NCBI RefSeq assembly: GCF_900119085.1
Contig: NZ_FPIQ01000022.1
Span: 1 to 49,451, forward strand
Direction of reading: 5' to 3'
DNA: 49,451 nucleotides
DNA from: Nitrosovibrio sp. Nv17
GTDB lineage: Bacteria > Pseudomonadota > Gammaproteobacteria > Burkholderiales > Nitrosomonadaceae
A program made the position numbers and the translations under genes. Every line of letters begins with the position of its first letter. Position 1 is the first letter of the stretch. The notes beneath the pieces were generated by a model. That model was not told where the DNA came from. It made no database searches and was given only the letters and a program-made list of their open reading frames with translations. Of the stretch, positions 16,779-27,214 are shown piece by piece.

Positions 16779-17771
16779 ATGAGCATTTTGGCGAGCGACG
16801 TACAGGAACGGACCGGCACTTCTCCGGATCCGGCGGCACAGGGAAATCCCCTTCCCTTCCGGCATGCGTCCGTGAAAAGGCTGAATCACCTGGACGCACT
16901 GGAGAGCGAGGCGATACACATCATGCGGGAGGTGGCGGCCGAGTGTGCCAATCCGGTGCTGCTGTTCTCCGGCGGGAAGGACTCCATCGTCCTGTTGCGC
17001 CTGGCGGAGAAGGCGTTTCGACCTGGCCGCTTCCCCTTTCCCCTGATGCACGTCGACACGGGTCACAATTTTCCGGAGGTGATCGAATTCCGCGACCGCC
17101 GCGTACGGGAACTGGGCGAACGCCTGATCGTGCGCAGCATGGAGGCCTCCATCCAGCAGGGGAGGGTGGTGCTGCGCTCCGAGAACCAGAGCCGCAACGC
17201 GTTCCAGTCGGTCACCCTGCTGGACGCCATCGAGGAGTTCCGCTTCGATGCCTGCATCGGCGGTGCGCGCCGCGACGAGGAGAAGGCGCGGGCCAAGGAG
17301 CGCATATTTTCCTTTCGCGACGAGTTCGGCCAGTGGGATCCCAAGAACCAGCGGCCGGAATTGTGGGACATCTACAATACGCGCGTGCACCCGGGGGAGA
17401 ACATCCGCGTGTTTCCGATCAGCAACTGGACCGAGCTGGATGTCTGGGAATATATCGCGCGGGAGCGGCTGGAGGTGCCGCGTATCTACTTTGCCCACAT
17501 GCGCGACGTCATCCGCCGCGGCAACGGGCTGCTGCCGGTCTCTCACCTGGTGCAACCGCAGGAGGGGGAACGGGTTGAACGGGTGATGGTGCGCTTCCGC
17601 ACGGTGGGAGACATGAGCTGTACCTGCCCGGTGGAATCCACCGCTTCCGATATCGCCGAGATCATCGCCGAAACCGCGACCACCCGGATCACCGAGCGCG
17701 GCGCTACCCGCATGGACGACCAGACTTCGGAAGCTTCCATGGAGTTGCGGAAAAAGGAAGGGTATTTCTGA
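16779..17771 (+). CDS. cysD: Sulfate adenylyltransferase subunit 2 CysD
   Basis: ATP sulfurylase catalytic subunit that forms APS from sulfate and ATP. 330 residues from ATG 16779; a longer frame to 16494 overlaps cysH and is a shadow. The PP-loop SGGKDS is at about 64-69. MHVDTGHNFPEVIEFRD, IGGARRDEEKARAKER, and the C-terminal SCTCPVES and ELRKKEGYF all match CysD. Works with CysN, encoded 48 nt downstream. Confidence 0.97.
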   Translation: MSILASDVQERTGTSPDPAAQGNPLPFRHASVKRLNHLDALESEAIHIMREVAAECANPVLLFSGGKDSIVLLRLAEKAFRPGRFPFPLMHVDTGHNFPEVIEFRDRRVRELGERLIVRSMEASIQQGRVVLRSENQSRNAFQSVTLLDAIEEFRFDACIGGARRDEEKARAKERIFSFRDEFGQWDPKNQRPELWDIYNTRVHPGENIRVFPISNWTELDVWEYIARERLEVPRIYFAHMRDVIRRGNGLLPVSHLVQPQEGERVERVMVRFRTVGDMSCTCPVESTASDIAEIIAETATTRITERGATRMDDQTSEASMELRKKEGYF

Positions 17772-17819
17772 GATGCGGGAGGTGAGGTGCGGGTGAGCAG
17801 GCCAATGGAAGGAATGTAG

Positions 17820-19112
17820 ATGCTGGCGGTCGAGAATATTGCGCTCGAGCATGCCGAGTTGTTGCGCTTCATCACCGCCGGAAGCGTGGATGACGGCAAG
17901 AGCACCCTGATCGGGCGCTTGCTGCACGATTCCAAGTCCATCTTCGAGGATCAGTTGAATGCCATCACCCATACGACGCAGAGGCGCGGCATGGAGGGGG
18001 TGGATCTCTCGCTGCTGACGGATGGCCTGCAGGCCGAACGCGAGCAGGGCATCACCATCGACGTGGCCTATCGCTACTTCGCCACACCCAGGCGAAAATT
18101 CATCATTGCCGATACGCCGGGGCACGAGCAATACACCCGCAACATGGTGACGGGCGCCTCCACCGCCAACTTGGCGATCATACTGATCGACGCGCGCAAG
18201 GGCGTGCTGACCCAGTCGCGCCGCCATGCCTACCTGGCGAGCCTGGTGGGAATTCCCCATCTGGTGGTGGCGGTCAACAAGATGGATCTGGTGGGCCATT
18301 CCCGCAGGACATTCGAGCGGATTCGCGACGAGTTCATGGCTTTTACCAGCGGACTCAGGTTCGACAGCATCCGCTACATTCCCATGTCGGCTCTGAACGG
18401 CGACATGGTGGTGGAGCGCGGGGACATGCTTGGCTGGTATGAGGGCGCGACGTTGCTGGAGCTGCTGGAGACCATTCCCGTCGGCCATCGCATCAATCTC
18501 GAGGATTTTCGCTTCCCGGTACAGTGGGTATGTCGTCCTCATACTGAGGAAATGCACGATTTCCGAGGTTACATGGGGCGAGTCGAATCGGGATCCATCC
18601 ACGTCGGCGACGCAGTCACGGTGCTGCCTTCGGGCCAGACGACGCGCATCAAGGAAGTCGTGACATACGAAGGCGCGATCGAGCGGGCAATTGCGCCCCA
18701 GTCGATCACGCTGACCATCGAGGACCATCTGGATATTTCACGGGGCGACATGCTGGTGAGGACCGGCGAGCATGTTCCGCGGGTGGCGCGCGAGTGCGAG
18801 GCGACCCTGTGCTGGCTATCGGAACAAAGTCTGGATCTTCGGCGAAAGTATCTCGTCAAGCACACGACGCGCGTCGTGAAGACGCAGATCTCGCGCATCG
18901 ATTGCCGCGTGGACATCAATACGCTCAACCATGAGTCGGTCGAGACCCTCAAGATGAACGACATCGGCCAGGTGGTGCTGAAGCTGCACCAGCCCCTGCT
19001 GTGCGATTCGTATCGCCGCAACCGCGCCACCGGCAGCTTCATCGTCATCGATGAGCTCAACAACAATACCGTGGCGGCAGGCATGATCCGCTCCGGGGAT
19101 GAGCTGAATTGA
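17820..19112 (+). CDS. cysN: Sulfate adenylyltransferase subunit 1 (GTPase) CysN
   Basis: EF-Tu-like GTPase that drives ATP sulfurylase. 430 residues without a fused APS kinase domain. G1 AGSVDDGKST (20-29), the switch region AEREQGITIDVAYRYF, G3 DTPGHEQY and G4 NKMD are intact, followed by two beta-barrel domains. A GGAAGGA ribosome site lies just upstream of the ATG at 17820. Last classical gene of the sulfate-activation operon. Confidence 0.97.
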   Translation: MLAVENIALEHAELLRFITAGSVDDGKSTLIGRLLHDSKSIFEDQLNAITHTTQRRGMEGVDLSLLTDGLQAEREQGITIDVAYRYFATPRRKFIIADTPGHEQYTRNMVTGASTANLAIILIDARKGVLTQSRRHAYLASLVGIPHLVVAVNKMDLVGHSRRTFERIRDEFMAFTSGLRFDSIRYIPMSALNGDMVVERGDMLGWYEGATLLELLETIPVGHRINLEDFRFPVQWVCRPHTEEMHDFRGYMGRVESGSIHVGDAVTVLPSGQTTRIKEVVTYEGAIERAIAPQSITLTIEDHLDISRGDMLVRTGEHVPRVARECEATLCWLSEQSLDLRRKYLVKHTTRVVKTQISRIDCRVDINTLNHESVETLKMNDIGQVVLKLHQPLLCDSYRRNRATGSFIVIDELNNNTVAAGMIRSGDELN

Positions 19113-19346
19113 AACCGGCCCGCCCACTACGCAACCGGAATCGGCAGCATTGATCCATACAGGGAGAAAGGCCGACATAGAGAGTGTTCGGATACAGCGT
19201 AGCAGTACGATGAGGGCGGACAGCGTGCGAGGAGTGCGTTGCCGCTCTCGTGTTTTCCGGCGGGAGAAAGTCCGCGCAGTCCTGACCAATGCGGTCGAAT
19301 GCTTGCTGCTCCTGTCTGATTTATCTTCACACTATCGACGATCATC

Positions 19347-22300
19347 ATGATACATACACAATCGGCATCCGGTTCCGGCGCCGCATCGAGCACGCTTCCC
19401 GAACTGGGGTTCAGCATGGCCTTTGCGGATCTATACCAGCGCGAAGGCTTGGTGAGGCTGGACCAGGCGTTCCTCCATTTTCTAGAGGAAGGTGATGCGG
19501 GATTGCGCGTGCGCCTGGATCATGCGCGTGCCCAGCCCGACAGCCTGGACCGAAAGGACGAGGCTGCGCTGCTGATAGAAGTTGCGCCCTGGATGGAGGA
19601 TTTCATCGCCAGGCTGTTCGGCATCGAATCAGAGATCGCCATACTGGCTACCAGCCACCACCGTCTGGCCCCGTTGTATGCTTGCAAGCGGCAATTCGTT
19701 CAGCGCCGCGCCGCCAACAAGGTGAGCGACGCCGAGGCGGCCGGGGTGGATGGAACCGAATTGGAGGCCAGGCTGGCCGCCGAATTCGGCGAGCCTTTCT
19801 CCGAACTGGCATTTGCAACGCGGGTGTCGGAGTGGCTGCTGGATGAAGCCGCGAATGAGGGGCGGCTCAGAGATGCCCTTCTCTATGCGGGGTGGGCGCT
19901 GAAAACCGAAGCGGGTCGCAGGCGCAATGCGGAGGGCGTGCTGTTCAAGGCGCCCGCCAAGCTCGACTTCCTGCACCTGCTGAAGACGGATGCCGATACC
20001 ACCGCGGGCTATACCGTCCATCGCCTGCATCACATACGTCGCCGTGAAGGCTTCGCGCTCACCGACCCTGGCACCGACCTGGTGGGGGCGCTGGACGAGG
20101 CCAACTACTGTATCTGGTGCCACGAGCAGGGACGGGATTCCTGCTCCAAGGGGTTGAAGGAAAAGCCCAAGACACCAGAAGATCCGCCTGTGTTCAAGAA
20201 GAGCCAGCTGGGTGTCCTGCTCGCCGGATGTCCGCTGGAAGAGCGTATTTCCGAGTTTCACAAGCTCAAGACTCAGGGCCTTGCCGTCAGCGGCCTGGCG
20301 ATGATCGTCGTGGACAATCCCATGTGCGCGGGGACGGGCCACCGCATCTGCAACGACTGCATGAAGTCCTGCATCTACCAGAAGCAGGAGCCGGTCGACA
20401 TTCCCCAGGCGGAGACGCGTACGCTCAAGGACGTCCTGGCGCTGCCCTGGGGGTTCGAAATCTACAGCCTGCTGACCCGCTGGAACCCGCTCAACCTGCG
20501 GCGCCCGGTACCCCGGCCGGCTACGGGCCGCAAGGTGCTGGTGGTGGGAATGGGGCCGGCGGGATATACCCTGGCCCACCATCTCATGAACGACGGCCAC
20601 ACCGTGGTGGGGATCGACGGCCTCAAGATCGAGCCCCTGCCTCCGGCGCTCTCCGGCGTGGACGGAGCGGGTGGGCGTGTGCCGTTCGCCGCGGTGCGTG
20701 ACGCGAGCGAGCTTGAGGAGAGCCTGGACGAGCGCATGCCGGGGGGGTTCGGCGGGGTGGCCGAATACGGCATCACCGTACGCTGGAACAAGAATTTTCT
20801 GAAGCTGATCCGCCTGCTGCTGGAGCGGCGGGAGGAGTTCGCGCTGTTCGGCGGCGTGCGCTTCGGCGGTACGCTGACCGCGGACGATGCGCTGGCGATG
20901 GGATTCGATCACGTCGCCCTGGCCGCCGGGGCGGGGCGGCCCACGGTGCTCGACATGCCCAACGGACTGGCGCGCGGCGTGCGCGCGGCGTCCGATTTCC
21001 TGATGGCGCTGCAGCTGTCGGGAGCGGCCCAGACGGACTCCGTCGCCAACATGCAGCTGCGCCTGCCGGTGGTGGTGATCGGGGGCGGCCTGACCGCCAT
21101 CGATACCGCGACGGAAGCGCTCGCGTACTATCCCGTCCAGGTGGAGAAGTTCCTGCGCCGCTACGAGATTCTGGTCGCGGTGCAGGGTGAGGCGGCGATA
21201 CGGGGAGCGTGGGACGAGGAGGAGCGGCTCATCGCGGAGGAGTTCCTGAGCCATGCCCGCGCCATCCGCGCCGAGCGCAGGCGGGCGGAGCAGGAAGGGC
21301 GGCCGCCGCATGTGCTGGAGCTGCTCCAGTCCTGGGGCGGGGCCACCATCGCCTATCGCAAGCGGCTCGTGGATAGTCCTTCCTACACGCTCAACCATGA
21401 GGAGGTGGAAAAAGCCCTGGAGGAGGGCATCTGGTTCGCCGAAGGCCTGACGCCGATACGGGTGGAGATCGACAGGTGGCAGCATGCACAGTCGGTCAGG
21501 TTCAGGGTGCAGAACCTCGACGAGAGCGGCACATGGCAGGCCGCCGGGGAGGCCGAGCTGCCGGCGCGCGCAGTGCTGGTGGCGGCGGGGACTCAGCCCA
21601 ACACGGTACTTGCGCGGGAAGATGAAAAGAATTTCAAGCTGCATGGACGCTACTTCGCTGCCTGTGACGAGAACGGCGAGCCGGCGAATCCCGTCAGGGG
21701 AAATCCCAAGCCCGATATGCCGCTGGTGCTGCTGAGCCGCTGCGAGGACGGCCGCTTCATCAGTTTCTTCGGCGACCTGCACCCTTCGTACTCGGGCAAC
21801 GTGGTCAAGGCCATGTCCAGCGCGAAGCAGGGGTATCCGGTGGTCAGCCGCATGCTCGCTCGCGTCGCACCGGCCTCGGCGCAATCCGTCGCGCGGTTCT
21901 TCGCCGAGATGAACGAGCGCCTGCGCGCCACCGTGCACAAGGTGGAGCGGCTGACGCCCAACATCATCGAGGTGGTGGTGCACGCGCCGATGGCGGCGGA
22001 GCGCTTCCACCCGGGCCAGTTCTACCGTTTCCAGAATTTCGCCACGCTAGCCCCCACGGTGGGCGACACCCGGTTGGCGATGGAAGGCATCGCCCTGACG
22101 GGTGCGGCGGTCGACGTGGCGCGCGGGCTGGTCTCGCTGATCGCCCTGGAAATGGGGGGGTCGGCGGACCTGTGTGCGAGGCTCAAGCCTGGCGACCCCG
22201 TGATACTGATGGGGCCGACGGGAACGCCCACGGAAATCCTGCCCCAGGAAACTGTCGTCCTGGTAGGGGGAGGGCTCGGCAATGCGGTTCTGTTCTCCAT

Positions 22301-22919
22301 CGGTGCCGCCGCCCGCGCCGCGGGTTCCCGGATCCTGTACTTCGCCGGCTACAAAAAACTGATCGATCGCTACAAGGTGGCGGAAATCGAGGCGGCTGCA
22401 GACGTCGTGGTATGGTGCTGCGACGAGGCGCCGGGCTTCGCGCCTTCCCGGCCGCACGACCTGAGCTTCGTGGGCAACATCGTCGACGCCATGGCCGCTT
22501 ACGGCAGCGGCGCGCTCGGCAACCAGGAGATTCCGCTGTCGGACGCGGACCGCATCATCGCCATCGGCTCCGACCGGATGATGGCGGCGGTGGGCGCGGC
22601 GCGGCGCAGCAAGCTCCAGCCCTACCTGAAGACCGATCACTACGCCATCGGATCGATCAATTCGCCGATGCAGTGCATGATGAAGGAGATTTGCGCCCAG
22701 TGCCTGCAACCGCACAAGGATCCCGAGACGGGAGAGATCACGTACGTCTTTTCGTGCTTCAACCAGGATCAGCCGCTGGATCAGGTCGATTTCGGCGGAC
22801 TGGCGTCGCGCTTGCGCCAGAACAGCGTCCAGGAGAAGCTGACGACCCGCTGGATCAGTCGCTGCCTCAACGAAACCCGACAGGAAACGGGACAGGAAGC
22901 GAGCCGGGTCGAGGCCTGA
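19347..22919 (+). CDS. Fused NfnB/GltD-like and NfnA/PyrK-like FAD iron-sulfur oxidoreductase
   Basis: Single 1190-residue chain. Residues 1 to about 245 are helical and unassigned. At about 250-350 come cysteine groups resembling the bis-[4Fe-4S] N-terminus of GltD/NfnB: CIWCHEQGRDSC, GCPLEERISEF, CAGTGHRICNDCMKSC. An FAD Rossmann fold (VLVVGMGPAGYTLAHHL, about 396) and a second nucleotide fold (VVVIGGGLTAIDTATEAL, about 572) follow. From about 860 it switches to a ferredoxin-reductase/PyrK-type half: the FAD barrel with FHPGQFYRFQNF, the NAD fold LVGGGLGNAVLF (about 970), and a C-terminal CMMKEICAQC plus Cys (about 1110-1140) suited to a [2Fe-2S]. This is NfnAB in one polypeptide. Position between cysN and pnt suggests it moves electrons among NAD(P)H and ferredoxin. 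Activity and bifurcation are inference. Confidence 0.85.
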   Translation: MIHTQSASGSGAASSTLPELGFSMAFADLYQREGLVRLDQAFLHFLEEGDAGLRVRLDHARAQPDSLDRKDEAALLIEVAPWMEDFIARLFGIESEIAILATSHHRLAPLYACKRQFVQRRAANKVSDAEAAGVDGTELEARLAAEFGEPFSELAFATRVSEWLLDEAANEGRLRDALLYAGWALKTEAGRRRNAEGVLFKAPAKLDFLHLLKTDADTTAGYTVHRLHHIRRREGFALTDPGTDLVGALDEANYCIWCHEQGRDSCSKGLKEKPKTPEDPPVFKKSQLGVLLAGCPLEERISEFHKLKTQGLAVSGLAMIVVDNPMCAGTGHRICNDCMKSCIYQKQEPVDIPQAETRTLKDVLALPWGFEIYSLLTRWNPLNLRRPVPRPATGRKVLVVGMGPAGYTLAHHLMNDGHTVVGIDGLKIEPLPPALSGVDGAGGRVPFAAVRDASELEESLDERMPGGFGGVAEYGITVRWNKNFLKLIRLLLERREEFALFGGVRFGGTLTADDALAMGFDHVALAAGAGRPTVLDMPNGLARGVRAASDFLMALQLSGAAQTDSVANMQLRLPVVVIGGGLTAIDTATEALAYYPVQVEKFLRRYEILVAVQGEAAIRGAWDEEERLIAEEFLSHARAIRAERRRAEQEGRPPHVLELLQSWGGATIAYRKRLVDSPSYTLNHEEVEKALEEGIWFAEGLTPIRVEIDRWQHAQSVRFRVQNLDESGTWQAAGEAELPARAVLVAAGTQPNTVLAREDEKNFKLHGRYFAACDENGEPANPVRGNPKPDMPLVLLSRCEDGRFISFFGDLHPSYSGNVVKAMSSAKQGYPVVSRMLARVAPASAQSVARFFAEMNERLRATVHKVERLTPNIIEVVVHAPMAAERFHPGQFYRFQNFATLAPTVGDTRLAMEGIALTGAAVDVARGLVSLIALEMGGSADLCARLKPGDPVILMGPTGTPTEILPQETVVLVGGGLGNAVLFSIGAAARAAGSRILYFAGYKKLIDRYKVAEIEAAADVVVWCCDEAPGFAPSRPHDLSFVGNIVDAMAAYGSGALGNQEIPLSDADRIIAIGSDRMMAAVGAARRSKLQPYLKTDHYAIGSINSPMQCMMKEICAQCLQPHKDPETGEITYVFSCFNQDQPLDQVDFGGLASRLRQNSVQEKLTTRWISRCLNETRQETGQEASRVEA

Positions 22920-22930
22920 GCAGGGCATCC

Positions 22931-22957
22931 GAAGCGCCCCGGAACAGGCGTCGCTTC
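22931..22957 (+). terminator. Weak hairpin after the fused oxidoreductase gene
   Basis: GAAGCG (22931-22936) pairs with CGCTTC (22952-22957), with inner CC/GG pairs, followed by CCAATTTT. The short T-run makes it a possible but weak terminator before the pnt promoter region. Confidence 0.35.
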
Positions 22958-22991
22958 CCAATTTTGGGCAGTCTGTTTCCCGGGGTTCATC

Positions 22992-22997
22992 TATAAT
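22992..22997 (+). promoter_or_regulatory. Consensus -10 box upstream of pntAA
   Basis: TATAAT lies about 104 nt before the pntAA start. No good -35 at 16-18 nt; TTGGGC is 22 nt away. It would separate transcription of pnt from the upstream gene. Confidence 0.4.
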
Positions 22998-23100
22998 CCC
23001 GCTTTTGCGGTGGAAACGGGCGGGATTGGCTCGTCTATCAGATGCCCCGGATCGTCGGGGCGATCGCGGGCGGCATCCGGACATATTAGGGAGATCATCG

Positions 23101-24228
23101 ATGCATATCGGCATACCTGTCGAGATTCGCGCAGGCGAGACGCGCGTGGCGGCCACGCCCGAAACGGTGAAAAAGTACACCGTCAAGGGCCTGCACACCG
23201 TCCTGGTGCAGGCGGGGGCGGGGGCGGGGGCGAGCATGCCCGACGAGGCGTACCAGGAGGCGGGCGCGACGCTGGTCGAGGACGCGGCAGCGCTGTACGC
23301 GCAATCCCAGATCGTGCTCAAGGTACGCGCCCCGAAGGCGGCGGAGGTGGCACTGATGCGCAAGGATGCCGTGCTGCTGGGGTTGCTCGCTCCCCATCAG
23401 CCGGGAAGCATCGATGAACTGGCCCGGCACGGCCTGACTGCATTCGCCATGGAGAGGCTGCCGCGGATTTCCCGCGCCCAGAGCATGGACGTCCTGTCGT
23501 CGCAGGCCAATATCGCAGGGTACAAGGCGGTGCTGGTGGCGGCGAATACCTACCAGCGGTTCTTTCCCATGCTGATGACGGCGGCGGGTACAGTGAAGGC
23601 TGCGCGCGTGCTGGTACTGGGCGCAGGCGTGGCGGGTCTGCAGGCGATCGCCACGGCGAAGCGCCTGGGCACGGTGATCGAGGCGTTCGACGTGCGTCCG
23701 GCGGCCAAGGAGCAGGTGGAGAGCCTCGGCGCCAAGTTCGTGGAGGTGCCGCTGAGCGACGAGGAAAAGGCGCAGGCGGAGACGGCGGGGGGATATGCCA
23801 GGGAAATGTCCGACGACTACAAGCGGCGGCAGGGCGAACTGGTGCACCAGCGCGCGGTGGCCGCGGATGTCGTCATCACGACGGCGTTGATCCCCGGGCG
23901 TCCGGCTCCCGTCCTGATCAAGGAGGAAACGGTGCGCGCCATGAAGCCCGGTTCCGTGATCGTGGACATGGCCGTAGAGGCGGGAGGCAACTGTCCCCTC
24001 TCTGAGCTGGACAGGGTGGTGGTGAAGCACGGCGTGCACCTCATCGGCATTTCGAACCTGCCGGGGCTGGTGGCGGCGGACGCCAGCGCGCTGTATGCGC
24101 GCAATCTGATGAATTTCCTGAACCTGATGCTCGACGGGGACACCGGAGAACTCAAGATCGACCGCGAGGATGAGATCATCGCCGGCACCCTGGTATGCGC
24201 GGACGGAAATACCGTTGCCAGGGCCTGA
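23101..24228 (+). CDS. pntAA: Proton-translocating NAD(P) transhydrogenase alpha subunit, part 1 (PntAA)
   Basis: Soluble NAD(H)-binding domain I of transhydrogenase. The start at 23101 (MHIGIPVEIRAGETRVAATP) follows AGGGAGATC and gives 375 residues; an open extension upstream is non-coding in character. NAD Rossmann motif VLVLGAGVAGLQAIATAKRLG is near 180-200, then the mobile-loop part ending VIVDMAVEAGGNCPLSE. The alpha chain is split, so the membrane part is a separate gene (24322-24627), as in Rhodospirillum-type enzymes. Confidence 0.96.
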   Translation: MHIGIPVEIRAGETRVAATPETVKKYTVKGLHTVLVQAGAGAGASMPDEAYQEAGATLVEDAAALYAQSQIVLKVRAPKAAEVALMRKDAVLLGLLAPHQPGSIDELARHGLTAFAMERLPRISRAQSMDVLSSQANIAGYKAVLVAANTYQRFFPMLMTAAGTVKAARVLVLGAGVAGLQAIATAKRLGTVIEAFDVRPAAKEQVESLGAKFVEVPLSDEEKAQAETAGGYAREMSDDYKRRQGELVHQRAVAADVVITTALIPGRPAPVLIKEETVRAMKPGSVIVDMAVEAGGNCPLSELDRVVVKHGVHLIGISNLPGLVAADASALYARNLMNFLNLMLDGDTGELKIDREDEIIAGTLVCADGNTVARA

Positions 24229-24321
24229 TGGGCATGACGCGGCTTTCCTCTTCCTGCATGACGGTGGCCTGCAAGATATCCCGGGACCTCAACAGACAAT
24301 GAACGAAACCAAGGAGTCATC

Positions 24322-24627
24322 ATGATCGGTGAAGTCGATCCAACCCTCATCAACCTGACGGTGTTCGTGCTGGCGGTATTCGTCGGCTACCATGTGGTGT
24401 GGAATGTGACCCCGGCGCTGCATACGCCGCTGATGTCGGTCACCAATGCGATCTCGGGCATTATTCTCGTGGGTGCGATGCTGGCCGCGGGCCCGGCGGA
24501 GACCGACTGGGGTGTGTGGCTCGGCGCCGCTGCGGTGACGCTGGCGGCGATCAATGTATTCGGCGGATTCCTCGTGACCCAGCGGATGCTGGAAATGTTC
24601 AGAAAGAAAGACAAGAAAGGAAGCTAG
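24322..24627 (+). CDS. pntAB: NAD(P) transhydrogenase alpha subunit, part 2 (PntAB)
   Basis: 101-residue membrane piece of the split alpha subunit (first part of domain II), with three hydrophobic segments. [20 protein letters not shown] and [16 protein letters not shown] are the hallmark sequences. Only 3 nt separate its stop from pntB. An AAGGAG ribosome site lies ahead of the ATG. Confidence 0.95.
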   Translation: MIGEVDPTLINLTVFVLAVFVGYHVVWNVTPALHTPLMSVTNAISGIILVGAMLAAGPAETDWGVWLGAAAVTLAAINVFGGFLVTQRMLEMFRKKDKKGS

Positions 24628-24630
24628 GAA

Positions 24631-26013
24631 ATGTCCGCAAACTTTGTTGCGTTCGCGTATCTGGTCGCATCGGTTTTCTTCATTCTGGCGCTCAAGGGCC
24701 TGAGTTCACCACTGACTGCGCGTCGCGGGAATCTGTTCGGCATGGTGGGCATGGGCATCGCCGTCGCCACCACGCTGACGATCACCCAGAACTGGGCGCT
24801 GATTCTCGCCTGTATCGCGCTGGGCGGCGCCATCGGCGCCGTAGTCGCGCAGCGCGTGCAGATGACGGCGATGCCGGAGCTGGTCGCCTTCATGCACTCG
24901 CTGGTAGGCTTGGCGGCGGTGTTCATCGCCATCGCCGCGGTCAACAATCCGGTCTCGTTCGGGTTGCCCGCAGTGCTGCCCATGGGCAGCAAGCTCGAGT
25001 TGTTTCTCGGTACCTTCATCGGCGCCATGACCTGGTCGGGGTCCGTGATCGCGTTCCTGAAGCTGTCCGGCCGCATGAGCGGCGCGCCCATCATATTCGG
25101 GGGGCAGCACATCGTCAACCTGCTGCTTGCGATCGTCATGGTAGGGTTCGGCCTGTGGTTCTTCTTCAGCGAGACCACCAACTGGACAGCCTTCGCCACC
25201 ATGACCGCCATTGCCTTCGTGCTGGGCTTTCTCATCATCATACCCATCGGCGGCGCCGACATGCCGGTGGTGATCTCGATGCTCAACTCCTATTCGGGCT
25301 GGGCCGCGGCCGGCATCGGCTTCTCGCTTGGCAATCCCATGCTCATCATCGCAGGATCGCTGGTGGGCAGTTCCGGAGCGATCCTGTCGTACATCATGTG
25401 CAAGGCCATGAATCGCCCGTTCCTCTCGGTCATACTGGGCGGATTCGGCAGCGACGGCGGTGCGGCAGCCGCGGCGGGGGATGGTGCGCAGAAGACCTAT
25501 CGCAGCGGTAGCGCCGACGATGCGGCATTCCTGATGGGCAATGCCGACAGCGTCATCATCGTGCCGGGCTATGGCCTGGCGGTGGCGCGGGCGCAGCATT
25601 CCGTCAAGGAACTGGCGCACAAGCTGCAGGAGAAGGGCGTCAACGCGCGCTTCGCCATCCATCCGGTGGCGGGCCGCATGCCCGGGCACATGAACGTGCT
25701 GCTCGCCGAAGCGGAAATACCCTACGAGCAGGTGCTGGAGATGGACGAGATCAACAGCGATTTCTCCAATACCGACGTGGTGCTGGTGCTTGGTGCCAAC
25801 GATGTGGTGAATCCGGCGGCGAACGTACCGGGCAGCCCGATATACGGCATGCCCATCCTGGATGCCCACAAGGCGCGCACCGTGATGGTGGTCAAGCGCA
25901 GCATGGCGGCGGGCTACGCGGGGCTCGACAACGACCTGTTCTACATGGACAAGACCATGATGGTGTTCGGTGATGCCAAGAAGGTCGTCGAGGACATGGT
26001 GAAGGCGCTGTAG
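24631..26013 (+). CDS. pntB: NAD(P) transhydrogenase beta subunit PntB
   Basis: 460 residues: about nine membrane helices of domain II, then the NADP(H)-binding domain III. The proton-channel region includes [14 protein letters not shown]. The NADP fold shows [18 protein letters not shown] and the lid region [20 protein letters not shown]; the C-terminus [17 protein letters not shown] is family-typical. With PntAA/PntAB it uses the proton gradient to make NADPH from NADH. Confidence 0.97.
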   Translation: MSANFVAFAYLVASVFFILALKGLSSPLTARRGNLFGMVGMGIAVATTLTITQNWALILACIALGGAIGAVVAQRVQMTAMPELVAFMHSLVGLAAVFIAIAAVNNPVSFGLPAVLPMGSKLELFLGTFIGAMTWSGSVIAFLKLSGRMSGAPIIFGGQHIVNLLLAIVMVGFGLWFFFSETTNWTAFATMTAIAFVLGFLIIIPIGGADMPVVISMLNSYSGWAAAGIGFSLGNPMLIIAGSLVGSSGAILSYIMCKAMNRPFLSVILGGFGSDGGAAAAAGDGAQKTYRSGSADDAAFLMGNADSVIIVPGYGLAVARAQHSVKELAHKLQEKGVNARFAIHPVAGRMPGHMNVLLAEAEIPYEQVLEMDEINSDFSNTDVVLVLGANDVVNPAANVPGSPIYGMPILDAHKARTVMVVKRSMAAGYAGLDNDLFYMDKTMMVFGDAKKVVEDMVKAL

Positions 26014-26062
26014 AATTCCGGCAGGCCATATTCAGGAACCCCTTTCTTTTTGTTGCGCCGGC

Positions 26063-27169
26063 ATGCTGATCGGATTGCCCAGGGAAACCAAGGATCACGA
26101 GAACCGGGTGGGTATGACGCCCAGCGCCGTGAAGACCCTGACGCGCCATGGACACCGGGTGCTGGTGGAAAGCGGGGCAGGGAACGGCAGCTATCTCGCG
26201 GATGAGGAGTATCTCGGCGCTGGAGCCACCATCGTCTCCCGCGCCGAGGATGCCTGGGCGGCGCAGATGGTGGTCAAGGTCAAGGAACCGACCGCAGCCG
26301 AGTACGCATATCTGCATCCGGGGTTGATTCTTTTCACTTATCTGCATCTCGCCTCGGATCGGGCGCTTACCCTGGCACTGCTGGAGCGCGGCGTGACCGG
26401 CGTCGCCTACGAGACGGTCCAGACCGATGGCGGGCAGCTGCCGCTGCTGACGCCCATGAGCGAGGTCGCCGGACGCATGGCGACCCAGATCGGCGCGACC
26501 TACCTGCAGAAGACCTACGGCGGCCGCGGTGTCCTGATGGGCGGCGTGCCCGGCGTGGCGCCGGCCAACGTCGCGATCCTGGGCGCGGGCATCGTGGGCA
26601 CCAATGCGGCCCGGGTCGCGGTCGGCTCAGGTGCGCAGGTCACCGTTCTCGACATCAGCCATGACCGCCTCAAGTACCTGGACGACATCTACCATGGGCG
26701 GCTGCAGACGCGCATCAGCGACGAATCCAACATCGAGGAGATGGTCTGCAGCGCCGATCTGGTGATCGGCGCCGTGCTGATACCCGGCGGGCGCACCCCC
26801 TGGCTGGTGACGGCCGGGATGCTGCCGAACATGCGTAGGGGCGCCGTGATCGTCGATGTCGCGGTGGATCAGGGAGGATGCGTCGAGACCACGCGTGCGA
26901 CCACCCACAGCGATCCGACCTACGAGGTCGACGGCGTGCTGCACTACGGTGTCGCCAACATGCCCAGTGCGGTGCCGCGCACCAGCACCTTTGCGCTGAA
27001 CGCTCAGACGGCGCCCTATGCGCTGCATCTCGCCAATGAGGGGCTCGATGCTCTGCGCCGCGACCCGGTGCTGCGCCACGGCCTCAATACACACGCTGGG
27101 GCGATGACCCATCCGGCGATTGCAAAGGAGTTCGACCTGAAGTATATTGATCCACTCCAAGCGCTGTAA
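26063..27169 (+). CDS. ald: Alanine dehydrogenase
   Basis: NAD-dependent interconversion of alanine and pyruvate plus ammonia. 368 residues. Expected substrate residues are at Arg15 (ENRVGMTP), Lys74 (VKVKEP) and His95 (YLHLASD). The NAD fold is [17 protein letters not shown]. The C-terminal half has [20 protein letters not shown] and [16 protein letters not shown], which are specific to alanine dehydrogenase and not to PntAA, a distant relative encoded three genes upstream. Starts 49 nt after pntB, so it may be co-transcribed. Confidence 0.95.
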   Translation: MLIGLPRETKDHENRVGMTPSAVKTLTRHGHRVLVESGAGNGSYLADEEYLGAGATIVSRAEDAWAAQMVVKVKEPTAAEYAYLHPGLILFTYLHLASDRALTLALLERGVTGVAYETVQTDGGQLPLLTPMSEVAGRMATQIGATYLQKTYGGRGVLMGGVPGVAPANVAILGAGIVGTNAARVAVGSGAQVTVLDISHDRLKYLDDIYHGRLQTRISDESNIEEMVCSADLVIGAVLIPGGRTPWLVTAGMLPNMRRGAVIVDVAVDQGGCVETTRATTHSDPTYEVDGVLHYGVANMPSAVPRTSTFALNAQTAPYALHLANEGLDALRRDPVLRHGLNTHAGAMTHPAIAKEFDLKYIDPLQAL

Positions 27170-27214
27170 CCCACCCCTCCCACCGAGCAGTTCAACCCTC
27201 AAGAGGCACGTGAA

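Noticed and set aside
19629-22010. 793-codon open frame antisense to the fused oxidoreductase
   Set aside because: Same pattern: His/Arg/Gln-rich shadow of a gene whose plus-strand product has clear cofactor motifs.
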